From: Micavibrio sp. UBA6145
GTDB taxonomy: Bacteria > Pseudomonadota > Alphaproteobacteria > Micavibrionales > UBA1664
DNA: 64,000 bases
Direction of reading: 5' to 3'
Assembly: GCA_002423205.1 (NCBI GenBank)
Contig: DIUZ01000002.1
Span: 248,001-312,000, forward strand
The notes beneath the pieces are model-generated. The model had not been told where the DNA came from. It saw nothing but the letters and a program-made list of their open reading frames with translations, and ran no database searches. Shown piece by piece: positions 42,672 to 51,067 of the stretch. The first letter of the stretch is position 1. Every line of letters starts with the position of its first letter. The translations under genes were made by a program, and so were the position numbers.

Positions 42672-43043
42672 TTAGTTGTTGAACGAGTGGTTCAGGCGTG
42701 TCGCAGCCGACTGGCCCGTATCACCCTGAAGCAGGGATGAATTTACGCGGCCGTGAACCGGGTGCACGACGAATGCGGCGTCATCCTTGTCGCCGATGCG
42801 GTCCTGCACAGCAACCTGGCCGGCAACGCTGCGGTAAGAGTTGTTACCGCTGTAAACCCATTTTTTGTCTTCGGTATTACGGGCTTTGTTGGCCTGGTGA
42901 TATTCAGTCGCGTCAGCTTTCATTTCTTTGGCTTCGGCTTTGATTTCCGCTTTCTCGTTCTGCCAGAACCATTTGGCTTCGGCAGCGCCGGTAGCGCCAA
43001 CCAGAACAGCCAGTGTCAGTGCGGATGCAATAATCTTTTTCAT
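42672..43043 (-). CDS. Small secreted charged protein ending in the FNN motif
   Basis: This 123-residue protein has a signal peptide (about 1-23) and a Lys/Glu/Ala-rich helical segment KAEIKAEAKEMKADATEY, followed by a region with VYSGNNSYRSVAGQVAVQD. The C-terminus ATRLNHSFNN shares the FNN ending with 41313 and 43167. No family was recognised. It is a single-gene unit with its own terminator. Confidence 0.6.
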   Translation of the reverse strand: MKKIIASALTLAVLVGATGAAEAKWFWQNEKAEIKAEAKEMKADATEYHQANKARNTEDKKWVYSGNNSYRSVAGQVAVQDRIGDKDDAAFVVHPVHGRVNSSLLQGDTGQSAATRLNHSFNN

Positions 43044-43105
43044 GTCTAAATCTCCATATGTGTTTGATGCACCACTAACGGTGGGGCTATGATTTTTGTT
43101 CCAAT

Positions 43106-43139
43106 AAAAAATGCGCCCCTTCGGATGAAGAGGCGCATT
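43106..43139 (-). terminator. Terminator of the gene ending at 43167
   Basis: AATGCGCC pairs with GGCGCATT with an inner CTTC/GAAG stem, followed on the minus strand by five T. It lies 28 bases after the stop. Confidence 0.88.
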
Positions 43140-43166
43140 GTATTCGTATCGGCAATGCCGACGATA

Positions 43167-43625
43167 TTAGTTGTTGAACGAACGGCCGGTCGAGCGGACG
43201 TTGATGTTCAGGGCCGGGTCACGGTAATATTTTTGACCAGCCGTGGTGTAATACGTGCCGCCGCCCGAGGTGTAGGAAATCGGTGCGCTTGAGGTCGACG
43301 TGGTAACCGTGCTGCTTTCCGTAGCGAGCGGTGCGCCGTCAACGGTGCGGTAGACAACGGTATCGCTGTCGCCTTTCACGTTAACAGTGCGGCTGTCGAC
43401 TTTGCTTGCGACCAGCGGGTACGGGCGGTAACCGACCATGCCAACTTTGCGTGTGCCGATGGCGGTGTACTGTTCGTGGGTGTATTCCTTGGTCGGGCCG
43501 GACGTGGTGGTCACGGTCGTACCAGGGGCTACGGTGGTGTAAACGGTGTCTGCTTTGGCGGCGCCCGTGAAGGAACCAAGGGTTACCAGTGCGGCACCTG
43601 CCAGAATTACGTTATTGAATTTCAT
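43167..43625 (-). CDS. Secreted Thr/Ser-rich protein ending in the FNN motif
   Basis: This 152-residue protein has a signal peptide (about 1-26, ending AKAD) and a Thr/Ser/Val/Tyr-rich mature part predicted to be beta-rich, with VTTTSGPTKEYTHEQYTAIG and a GGGTYYTTAGQKYYRDPALN segment. The C-terminus STGRSFNN shares the FNN ending. No Cys is present in the mature part. It is the secreted-protein gene closest to gatC, 84 bases from it, with its own terminator. Confidence 0.6.
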   Translation of the reverse strand: MKFNNVILAGAALVTLGSFTGAAKADTVYTTVAPGTTVTTTSGPTKEYTHEQYTAIGTRKVGMVGYRPYPLVASKVDSRTVNVKGDSDTVVYRTVDGAPLATESSTVTTSTSSAPISYTSGGGTYYTTAGQKYYRDPALNINVRSTGRSFNN

Positions 43626-43709
43626 CGCTGCTCTCCTATGCGTTATCGATGACAGACAAACACACGGCCCCGGATTCGGGTTCCATAGATTAATTAGGGA
43701 TAATGAATT

Positions 43710-43997
43710 TTATTCGACAATTTTAGGCACGGCGAAGAAACCGGACGTGGATTCCGGCGCATTGGCCAGGATATCCGCCTGTTTGTTGCCATCCGTAATG
43801 GCATCTTCCCGCAGGGGCAGGGCAATATCGTTTACGCTGGCCAGCGGCTCGACCCCGTCGGTGTTGACGGCGTTTAACTGTTCGATCCATTGCATGATGC
43901 CGCCGATCTGGGCGGCATACTTGGCCTTTTCCTCGTCCAGAACGCGGATGCGGGCCAGGTTGGCAATTTTCGTCACAGTTGCGTTATCAATCGTCAT
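43710..43997 (-). CDS. gatC: Asp-tRNA(Asn)/Glu-tRNA(Gln) amidotransferase subunit C
   Basis: This 95-residue subunit stabilises GatA and GatB. It starts MTIDNATVTKIANLARIRVLD and ends STSGFFAVPKIVE, both standard for GatC. It is divergent from ruvX with 16 bases between starts, as in many alphaproteobacteria, but is separated from gatA by 2.8 kb containing five secreted-protein genes. Confidence 0.95.
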   Translation of the reverse strand: MTIDNATVTKIANLARIRVLDEEKAKYAAQIGGIMQWIEQLNAVNTDGVEPLASVNDIALPLREDAITDGNKQADILANAPESTSGFFAVPKIVE

Positions 43998-44013
43998 GGT
44001 TCAAACATCTACT

Positions 44014-44484
44014 ATGTTTCAACACCTTGAATCAAGCTGGCAATCGATGCCCAGGGACGTCCGCCTTCTGGGCATCGACCATGGGACCAAGACCCTTGGG
44101 CTGGCCCTGTCCGATCCCGGCCAGACGATAGTGACCCCTTTAAAGACCATCCAGCGCGGCAAGTTTGAGGCCGACCTGGCCGCCCTTAAAAAGGTCATCG
44201 ATGATTACGGGGTGGGGGGCATCATTGTCGGCTGGCCCGTGGGCATGGATGGCCGTGCCGGCCCGCGCGCCCAGTCGGTGCGCGATTACATGGCCATGAT
44301 CGACAAGCGTCTGAACATCTGGTGGGCGGTGTGGGATGAACGCCTGTCCACCGACACGGCGCAGCGCCTGATGGCCGAAGATATGCACCTGACTTTTGAT
44401 AAACGCGACCGCGCGGTTGATGCGCTGGCCGCGCAGGCGATATTACAGGGTGCCGTCGACTTTATCGCCGCCAACCGTTTTTAA
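44014..44484 (+). CDS. ruvX: Putative pre-16S rRNA nuclease (RuvX/YqgF)
   Basis: This RNase H-fold protein, 156 residues, probably processes the 5' end of 16S rRNA. Motifs are LGIDHGTKTLGLAL with the catalytic Asp near residue 21, GIIVGWPVGMDG near 70, and VWDERLST (about 108-115). The Asp of the last motif is in DKRDRAVDALAAQ near 134. A later ATG at 44047 is possible. The last four bases overlap the convergent YgjP-like gene. Confidence 0.93.
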   Translation: MFQHLESSWQSMPRDVRLLGIDHGTKTLGLALSDPGQTIVTPLKTIQRGKFEADLAALKKVIDDYGVGGIIVGWPVGMDGRAGPRAQSVRDYMAMIDKRLNIWWAVWDERLSTDTAQRLMAEDMHLTFDKRDRAVDALAAQAILQGAVDFIAANRF

Positions 44485-45230
44485 CGCGCAAGCCCGTACA
44501 TCATAAGCTTGTCGCCGTTGGCGTTCAGCCACGCGCGCGAATTCTCCATGTCGATGGAAAGCGTGTCGCACAGATCCCAGAATTTTTTGGAATGGTTCAT
44601 CTGCACCAGATGCGCGCATTCATGCGCCACGACATAATCGACGATCACCATCGGCGCAAACACAAGACGCCAGCAGAACATCAATTTGCCTGCCGGCACG
44701 CATGAACCCCAGCGGCAGCGCGTATCGCGCAAAACAACCTGGTACACGCTTTTGTTCAGTGTGGCGCAGTGGCCTTTCCACATGGGTTCGATTGTCCTGC
44801 GCAAAAGCGAGAACAGGAAATCCCTGATATTGCTGGACGGGTCCGCGCGGGACGTGCGCACTTCCAGCGCATCGTCGGTCAGCGTGATATCCGTCGTGCG
44901 TGATGTATGTGGAATGATCTTGATGGTGCGCGGAATGCCGAAAACCGGGATTTTTGCGCCGTCGGCAAAAGGCACGGGTTTTTCCATGTTCGCCATGATG
45001 GCGTCGATCCACGCACGGTTATCTTCGGCAAAAAGCCATGCCTTGCGCTCGGAAAATCGTTTGGGAATGACAAGACAGACCTGCGCGCGGGCGGGGTCCG
45101 CGCGAAGCGCAACGCGCTTAGCTGTGGCGGAGCGAACGACGCGCAGATGCTCCAGGCCCTTTGGGGGCTTGGGTGGTGGCGTCAAGATGGATGACGTGCG
45201 CGATTTTTGACGGCGTAAAAGAGCGAACAT
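44481..45230 (-). CDS. YgjP-like zinc metallopeptidase (M48-related)
   Basis: This 249-residue protein has the zinc motif HECAHLVQMNHSKKFW (near 210-225), with HExxH and a downstream His, in the DUF45/YgjP arrangement. RDTRCRWGSC upstream is also conserved. The N-terminal half includes the family block RVALRADPARAQVCLVIPKR near residue 48. The exact start is uncertain: from ATG 45230 the gene overlaps the next gene upstream by 113 bases on the same strand. A later start would shorten the overlap but I see no good codon. Confidence 0.8.
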   Translation of the reverse strand: MFALLRRQKSRTSSILTPPPKPPKGLEHLRVVRSATAKRVALRADPARAQVCLVIPKRFSERKAWLFAEDNRAWIDAIMANMEKPVPFADGAKIPVFGIPRTIKIIPHTSRTTDITLTDDALEVRTSRADPSSNIRDFLFSLLRRTIEPMWKGHCATLNKSVYQVVLRDTRCRWGSCVPAGKLMFCWRLVFAPMVIVDYVVAHECAHLVQMNHSKKFWDLCDTLSIDMENSRAWLNANGDKLMMYGLAR

Positions 45231-45987
45231 GGGCCGCGATGTGTTGGTACAACTGCCTTGATTGTGAGGCTTTGGGAGGAGCCCCGTCAAGCGTCAGGCC
45301 CGGAAACCGCTCCTGCAGATAGCCATTCTGAATGTTTTGTATGAGCATTTCACAATAAAGTCCTGAATTTAAATAAGATTCAAAGGCATTTTCCAGCTCT
45401 GTCGAGCGCGGGAAAAGATTGAGCGGCAGGTCAAAAACATCCAGGAAGCGACGCTCGATCCAATCATGCAGGTTTTGGATTTCGGTGCGGGTGGGGCCGG
45501 GAATGCCATTGCCGAGCTGGCTCACATTACCCGCGACATCACCGCCCATGATCGTGCCCATCAGTTCGGATCCCTGAAATATACGTTCCGTCACACGGCC
45601 CATTTTGCGCTCAAGCGCATGGATGTCGGATAAATCGTGCAATGGGTAATCGTAATCGACCAGTCTGAAGACATCCTCTGCGATCCAATGCGTGGCGGTC
45701 GGGATGACATGTCGGTTCTTCATGCAAAAGCCAAGAAACAGGACCACGTTTTCGGCTTCATCGATAAAATTGAGATAGGTTTCTACGGCCTTTTCGCGCA
45801 AGGCGTCGTCATTCAGCATTTTGGCCTGCGTATCCAGCATATCCAGGGCGTGGAAATGGGTATTGAATTCGCGCTCGGCGCGGTTATTGGCCTGAATTAA
45901 CGTCATAAGCGTTTCCCCAAAGCGTCTGGGGACAAGGAAGTTTGCGCCTTTAGCGGCGGTAAATGACTTGCGGGCCGTCATGGCCAT
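45118..45987 (-). CDS. Soluble helical protein of unknown function
   Basis: This 289-residue protein has no signal peptide and looks mostly helical. Segments include NNRAEREFNTHFHALDMLD near 34, FIDEAENVVLFLGFCMKNRH near 73 and a C-terminal Ser/Pro/basic tail. Six His and several Asp/Glu in HFHALD and HWIAEDVFRLVDYDYPLHD could bind a metal but no known motif was identified. It overlaps the YgjP-like gene by 113 bases in another frame of the same strand, so translation of the two may be coupled. Confidence 0.55.
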   Translation of the reverse strand: MAMTARKSFTAAKGANFLVPRRFGETLMTLIQANNRAEREFNTHFHALDMLDTQAKMLNDDALREKAVETYLNFIDEAENVVLFLGFCMKNRHVIPTATHWIAEDVFRLVDYDYPLHDLSDIHALERKMGRVTERIFQGSELMGTIMGGDVAGNVSQLGNGIPGPTRTEIQNLHDWIERRFLDVFDLPLNLFPRSTELENAFESYLNSGLYCEMLIQNIQNGYLQERFPGLTLDGAPPKASQSRQLYQHIAAHVRSFTPSKIAHVIHLDATTQAPKGPGASARRSLRHS

Positions 45988-46028
45988 TGTTTAGGCCATG
46001 CACGCATGCAAACGCAAGTTTTGAAAAG

Positions 46029-47336
46029 TCAGTCTTTCCAGGAACCGGGCTTAAGGTCCGGGATTTCCTTGAGATCTGCCGCCGGCACCTTGTCCACACC
46101 CTTGTCGTTGCTACGGATGAAGTGACGCACGCGCGGCATGATCTGTTCGCGCCATTTGCGCCCGTTGAAAATGCCGTAATGGCCCACATTCATCTGCAAA
46201 TGATGCGCGTGTTTCGATTCGGGAAGATTGGGGGTCAGTGCGTGCGCCGCCAGTGTCTGGCCGCGTGCTGAAATATCATCCAGTTCGCCCTCGATGGTCA
46301 GAAGTGCGGTCTTGGTAATGTCGTGCGGGTCGACATCGTGCAGCTGACCGTCAACCGGGTCCTTCCACTTCATCTTGCGCTGAGGCAAAAGATGTTTCTG
46401 GAACACGATTTCAACCGTCTGCAGATAAAACTCAGCCGGCAGATCCATCACCGCCAGATATTCGTTATAGAACTTCCGGTGGCTGTCGGCGCCGTCGCCG
46501 TCGCTCTGGACAAGATGCTGGAAGAATTTCATGTGGCTGCCGATATGGCGGTCCAGATTCATCGACATGAACCCACCAAGTTGCAGGAAGCCCGGATAAA
46601 CCTTGCGGTGTGCGCCGGGATAATAAAACGGCACGTCGGTACACACGGTTTGTTCAAACCATGTGATCGGGCGCTGTTCGGCCAGTTCGGTGACGGCGGT
46701 TTTGGATACGCGCGGATCAATCGGGCCACCCATCAGCGTGATGGATGCAGGTGCCTTCGGATCTTTCCAGCGGTTCATCAGCGCGGCCGCCGCAAATACC
46801 GGAACGGCAGGCTGGCACACCGCGATCACGTGGACATCCGGTCCAAGGTGGCGGATGAATTCGATGACATAGGCAATGTAATCATCAAGATTGAAACGAC
46901 CCGCCGACAGCGGTACCTGGCGCACGTCTTCCCAGTCGGTGATATACACGTCGTGGTGGGGAAGCAAAGCCTCCACCGTACCGCGCAGCAGCGTGGCGAA
47001 GTGACCCGAAATCGGTGCGACCACCAGAACCTTGGGATCTTTGCGTTTCGTGGCGCGCTTGAAATTCATCAGCGTGCAGAACGGTTTCTGGATAACGTCG
47101 CGTTCAATCACGTCGACTTTGTTGCCGTCGATCACGGTCTGGTTCAGGCCGAATTCGGGACGGCCGAATTTGCGCGTGGCCCGTTCGAACAACTCAGCCG
47201 ATGCCGCCAGCGTCCGGCCCATCAATGTATAAGACATCGGGACGAAAGGGTTTTGCATGCCGGTTTTGACCATTTCCGCCGTTACACGGGCAGGGGTCAG
47301 GGAGGCGTGGTAAAGATCATAAAGATGATAAAGCAT
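46029..47336 (-). CDS. phaZ: Intracellular poly(3-hydroxybutyrate) depolymerase
   Basis: This 435-residue enzyme mobilises stored PHB. It matches the intracellular PHB depolymerase family: MLYHLYDLYHASLTPARV at the N-terminus, a nucleophile region HVIAVCQPAVPVFAAAALM near 165 with Cys in place of Ser (as in the Ralstonia PhaZ group), and a C-terminal His in NVGHYGIFNGRKWRE. No phaC synthase or phasin gene is in the window. A divergent membrane-protein gene lies 95 bases upstream. Confidence 0.88.
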   Translation of the reverse strand: MLYHLYDLYHASLTPARVTAEMVKTGMQNPFVPMSYTLMGRTLAASAELFERATRKFGRPEFGLNQTVIDGNKVDVIERDVIQKPFCTLMNFKRATKRKDPKVLVVAPISGHFATLLRGTVEALLPHHDVYITDWEDVRQVPLSAGRFNLDDYIAYVIEFIRHLGPDVHVIAVCQPAVPVFAAAALMNRWKDPKAPASITLMGGPIDPRVSKTAVTELAEQRPITWFEQTVCTDVPFYYPGAHRKVYPGFLQLGGFMSMNLDRHIGSHMKFFQHLVQSDGDGADSHRKFYNEYLAVMDLPAEFYLQTVEIVFQKHLLPQRKMKWKDPVDGQLHDVDPHDITKTALLTIEGELDDISARGQTLAAHALTPNLPESKHAHHLQMNVGHYGIFNGRKWREQIMPRVRHFIRSNDKGVDKVPAADLKEIPDLKPGSWKD

Positions 47337-47431
47337 AGGCCTTCGGGGAGTTACGTTAACTAAGGTTAATACTACCCTTAAACCGCTTAAAAGTCTGTGA
47401 CTTTTTATATATCGCGTGTCCTAATATCGTT

Positions 47432-48442
47432 ATGGACATCGCACTTTACGTATCATCGCTTCAGGACCGCAGCTTTCTGGCACTCGCCGGCCTTGGCGGC
47501 GCCATCGTGCTTGATCTGGCGCGCGGTGCCATTTTCGGTCACCGCTCCGACCCGCGCCCGACGATGGAACGTTTGGCCGACGCGGTTTTGTTTCCCCTCG
47601 CATCGCGCCTTAATCGCCCGGGCCGTTCAGACGGCGCACTGATCATGCGCGGCTTCATGGTTCTGGCCATCGGATGCCTTGTGTTTTTTGCCGTCGGTGC
47701 CGCGTTGTTCACCATCGCCCGCGATCACGGACAGGGCGGCGCGGCGCTGGCTGCGCTGGTGGCGTTTTCAACCGGCGCACTCGGCTGGTTCACACCGCTG
47801 CGTTCGCTCGCGCGCGTACTGACCGATCCGTCCGCGCCACGCCCTTATATGATTTTGGCACGCGCGACATATTCCAACATGGTCACACTGGATGACAGCG
47901 GCATCATCCGCGTATCTGTTACCGGCGCATTGCGCTCCATCGTTATGCGCCTTGGTGCGCCGCTGATTTTATTCATCCTCTTCGGCTGGCAGGTGTTGCT
48001 GGTTTATTGGCCCATCGTCACGCTGGCGCTGGCCACGGGGCAGGACGGCACAAGCCGCGCCTTCGCCGCCGTCACCAACGCGCTTGCGGCGTTACTGTTG
48101 TTGATCCCGACACTAGTGATGTTTCCGGTTGTACTGATCGCGCTGTTTTTCTCGGCCGGTTCATCGTTCTTCCGTGCGCTGCCCGGTTTTTTCCGCGTCA
48201 CGCACTGGCCGCGCATCATGCAGGGCGGACTGCCGCTATTCGTAATCGCCTATGCCATGAAACTCGCACTCGGCGGCCCGCGTCAGGACCGCGCGGGTGC
48301 GCCGGTCATGGCCGCATGGGCCGGGCCCAAATCGGGTACGGCAAAACTGGAAGTCCGTGATATCGGCCGCGTCCTGTATCTGCAGGGCGTGGTTGTGCTG
48401 CTCACCGCGACGGCGTTGCTGGCACTTGTTGTATTGATCTGA
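47432..48442 (+). CDS. CbiB/CobD-like membrane protein
   Basis: This 336-residue protein has about six to eight predicted transmembrane helices. The arrangement, with an N-terminal LGGAIVLDLARG helix, a FLPLASRL-like region, and a C-terminal GAPVMAAWAGP motif followed by a helix, resembles adenosylcobinamide-phosphate synthase (CbiB/CobD). The usual N-terminal DP..PHPV motif is not seen, so it may be diverged. With the CobT-like gene at 50314 it could point to cobalamin-ring remodelling, but no other cob genes are visible. It is convergent with regA. Confidence 0.5.
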   Translation: MDIALYVSSLQDRSFLALAGLGGAIVLDLARGAIFGHRSDPRPTMERLADAVLFPLASRLNRPGRSDGALIMRGFMVLAIGCLVFFAVGAALFTIARDHGQGGAALAALVAFSTGALGWFTPLRSLARVLTDPSAPRPYMILARATYSNMVTLDDSGIIRVSVTGALRSIVMRLGAPLILFILFGWQVLLVYWPIVTLALATGQDGTSRAFAAVTNALAALLLLIPTLVMFPVVLIALFFSAGSSFFRALPGFFRVTHWPRIMQGGLPLFVIAYAMKLALGGPRQDRAGAPVMAAWAGPKSGTAKLEVRDIGRVLYLQGVVVLLTATALLALVVLI

Positions 48443-48444
48443 TT

Positions 48445-49020
48445 TTACGAGTCTGCGTTTTCTTTAGGCGCGTACTTGGCCAGAATACGCTGCAACGTAC
48501 GGCGGTGCATGCCAAGACGGCGCGCAGTTTCAGAGACATTGCGATCACATTGCTCAAAAATACGCTGGATATGTTCCCACCTTACGCGCTCGGCCGACAT
48601 CGGTCGTGCGGGCGGTGGGGGAAGAGCGGTGGAATTTTTATCCGCCAGCAGCGCGGCTTCAACCGCGTCGGCGTCTGCGGGTTTGGTCAGGTAATCAACC
48701 GCACCGGCCTTCACGGCGGCAACGGCGGTGGCGATATTGCCATACGCGGTCATCATCACGACGCGGCATTCTGGCGCGTCATCATTAATTTTCTGGACGA
48801 TATCCAGACCCGAACCATCAGCAAGGCGCAGATCGATCAGCGCGTAATCAGGCTGGTGCTCGGCCATCCAAGATAATGCCTCGGCAACGGACGTAATGAC
48901 GGTGACGGTAAAGCCGCGACGCTCCAGCGCCTTGCCCATGCGTTCGGCCAGGACGGCATCGTCATCGACGATGACCAGTTGGCCTTTGTTGCCTTCTTGA
49001 ACTACCAGATTATGGATCAT
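48445..49020 (-). CDS. RegA/ActR-type response regulator
   Basis: This 191-residue regulator partners the sensor kinase directly upstream. The receiver domain has the acidic pocket VIVDDD near 18, phospho-acceptor Asp63 in LIDLRL, and MMTAYGNIATAVAAVKAGA with DYLTKP. The C-terminal Fis-like helix-turn-helix reads RNVSETARRLGMHRRTLQRI, the RegA/ActR/PrrA signature. It should control redox-responsive genes such as terminal oxidases. The gene ends next to the CbiB-like gene on the other strand. Confidence 0.88.
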   Translation of the reverse strand: MIHNLVVQEGNKGQLVIVDDDAVLAERMGKALERRGFTVTVITSVAEALSWMAEHQPDYALIDLRLADGSGLDIVQKINDDAPECRVVMMTAYGNIATAVAAVKAGAVDYLTKPADADAVEAALLADKNSTALPPPPARPMSAERVRWEHIQRIFEQCDRNVSETARRLGMHRRTLQRILAKYAPKENADS

Positions 49021-49031
49021 GTAAAATAACC

Positions 49032-50303
49032 TTACTGCCCAGCCGTCATTCCTTCAAGGACTGATCGTGGCCACGTGACGCTGACAACCGCACCAGTGGG
49101 TGCGTTAAAAAAGCGCAGGCTGGCACCTGTGCCTTCAAGCAGGCTCACCGAAATAAAAATACCAAGACCCATGTGGTTCGCATGGCCCTCGCGGGTGGAG
49201 ATATATGGCTGGCCGATGGCTTGCAATGTGCCGGGCGTAAAACCGGGGCCATCATCGCTGATGATGACGGTGATCGCCTCGGCGGTGCCTTCGGCGGCGA
49301 TGGTTACTTTTTCGCGCGCATACGACACGGCGTTGCCGATCAGATTGCCGATGCCGTATTCAAGATTGGCGGTCTTTGCGATCTTGGGCAGGTTATCAGG
49401 CACGCGGCTGGTGACGTGCGTGGCGATATTGCGGTTATTTCCACCAGACTCCGTCGCGATTTCCATCAGCACGCGGTCAAGACGCATCGGCACCGCCATG
49501 GATTCCATTTTCTTGCCCGGGTTGATGGCAAGGTCGGCGAGGATCTTTTTGCACTTCTCCGTCTGCTCGCGCAGGATTTTGATGTCATCCGCAAACGGAT
49601 CATCCGGGTGCGTATCCAGTTCCATTTCTTTTGTGATGACCGCAATCGTCCCAAGGGGCGACCCCAGTTCGTGCACGGCGGCGGCAGCAAGCGCACCCAG
49701 TTCGGATACGCGGCGGCGTTCGGCTAGGATGGCGCGCGTCTGTACCAGCGCGGCATTGACCAGCCGCGTTTCCATCGCCAGACGCCAGACGATGAAGCTG
49801 ATGAAAATAAACGCCACCATCAGCGCGAACCACGACGAATGAATATAAGACGGTGACAGAAATGGTGCCGGGTCCGGCCACTGCAACGGATACGCGCCGA
49901 ACGACATGACCGACACGCACAGCACCGTCAGCATGATCAGCAGGCAGAGCGAATAAAGCGACAACAGCGACGCCGCCATGGTCAGCGGCCCCAGCAGCAA
50001 AAGACAGAAGGGGTTTTGCGTGCCGCCCGTGAAAAAAAGAAATCCGCAGAGCTGGATGATATCAAACACGAAATACCAGCGCAAAACCGATTCCGACACC
50101 TGGCGGCGGAATGTCATGGCATACAGGTTGGTTGCAAAGCTGGCGGCCACCAGAAGCAAAAGCGGTTGCACCGGAAGCGGGATGGAAAACAGCGCGTCCG
50201 ATGCCCCGATTGCCAGAAGCTGCGCGATGGATACGATCCAGCGCATGACTATGAGCGGGGTGGTCAGGATATTCGGTGTGTGCTCATAGACATTGATCGG
50301 CAT
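49032..50303 (-). CDS. RegB/ActS-type redox sensor histidine kinase
   Basis: This 423-residue kinase has six N-terminal helices (about 15-180), including the heptapeptide GGTQNPF near 96, the ubiquinone-sensing motif of RegB. The H-box has His near 211 in AAVHELGSPLGTI. A Cys near 251 in EKCKKIL occupies the position of the redox Cys of RegB. The ATPase domain has GNLIGNAVSYA and DDGPGFTPG. The gene is 11 bases upstream of regA, so the two are co-expressed. It should sense respiratory redox state and signal to RegA. Confidence 0.9.
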   Translation of the reverse strand: MPINVYEHTPNILTTPLIVMRWIVSIAQLLAIGASDALFSIPLPVQPLLLLVAASFATNLYAMTFRRQVSESVLRWYFVFDIIQLCGFLFFTGGTQNPFCLLLLGPLTMAASLLSLYSLCLLIMLTVLCVSVMSFGAYPLQWPDPAPFLSPSYIHSSWFALMVAFIFISFIVWRLAMETRLVNAALVQTRAILAERRRVSELGALAAAAVHELGSPLGTIAVITKEMELDTHPDDPFADDIKILREQTEKCKKILADLAINPGKKMESMAVPMRLDRVLMEIATESGGNNRNIATHVTSRVPDNLPKIAKTANLEYGIGNLIGNAVSYAREKVTIAAEGTAEAITVIISDDGPGFTPGTLQAIGQPYISTREGHANHMGLGIFISVSLLEGTGASLRFFNAPTGAVVSVTWPRSVLEGMTAGQ

Positions 50304-50313
50304 GGTGTGATCT

Positions 50314-51021
50314 CTACGCGGCCCGCGCCTTTGCCAGTTCGGCCCTTATCGTGGCGGCCAGCATGATGGCGGCGTATCCGGTCTCGCTTTTCTCGGCGTC
50401 GCCGAACACATGAAAATCCGGATCATTCTGCGTGATACCGCACAGGAAAATATGACCGGTCATATCAGGCCGCATCGCCCGAAGCGCACGCGCTGCCCCC
50501 AGTCCTTGCACACCTTCCGCGATAATCGGTATGCCCGCGCGTGCCGCTGCAACCATCGCACCCATGATGGCGGATGTTTCAGGCGTCGCGGTTTCAAAGA
50601 ACCGGGCAGGGTCGCAGGCGCGTTCATCTGAACCCGCGCCGAATGCGACGACGACCAGTAACCCCGTATCCTGTTCCGCCGCCATCATGCCAAAGGCACA
50701 GGCGCGCGCATTCTCAATCGCGTCGGCCGCGCCGCTGCCCAGTTCGATCATCTGTAAATCACAGTCCAGCGTGCGGGCGACATCATGCAGGGGCAGGGTG
50801 CCCGCCTGCATCTGGGCCTGGAACGTATCGGACGCTGCCGTCGGGCCGTTATCGTAACGGTAAAAGATAACCCGGTTGGTGACCGCCGCTTTCGGTGCGT
50901 CCCGAAGCGCGGCAAGCGCCGCGGTCAGGGGGTCGGTAATGCGGACCGGGGCCGCCTCTATGGGCAGGGACCGGATGGCCGCCGTGATTTCGTCTGGTGA
51001 AATAGCGATTTTGGATGACAT
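50314..51021 (-). CDS. CobT-like phosphoribosyltransferase-fold protein
   Basis: This 235-residue protein resembles the nicotinate-nucleotide-dimethylbenzimidazole phosphoribosyltransferase fold. The middle has TPETSAIMGAMVAAARAGIP (near 150) and the AEGVQGLGAARALRAM segment; a FLCGITQNDPDF block follows. The protein is about two thirds of the normal length of CobT (about 350), and the C-terminal catalytic Glu region is not visible. It may be a diverged enzyme or a substrate-binding relative. It is 10 bases upstream of the RegB gene, same strand, and divergent from capD. Confidence 0.5.
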   Translation of the reverse strand: MSSKIAISPDEITAAIRSLPIEAAPVRITDPLTAALAALRDAPKAAVTNRVIFYRYDNGPTAASDTFQAQMQAGTLPLHDVARTLDCDLQMIELGSGAADAIENARACAFGMMAAEQDTGLLVVVAFGAGSDERACDPARFFETATPETSAIMGAMVAAARAGIPIIAEGVQGLGAARALRAMRPDMTGHIFLCGITQNDPDFHVFGDAEKSETGYAAIMLAATIRAELAKARAA

Positions 51022-51067
51022 GAATATCTAATAACCCTAATATCTCGCGGATTTCAAAGGGAATATT

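Noticed and set aside
46323..47363. 346-codon plus-strand open frame opposite phaZ
   Set aside because: Shadow of a clearly conserved gene; no start signal or family match.
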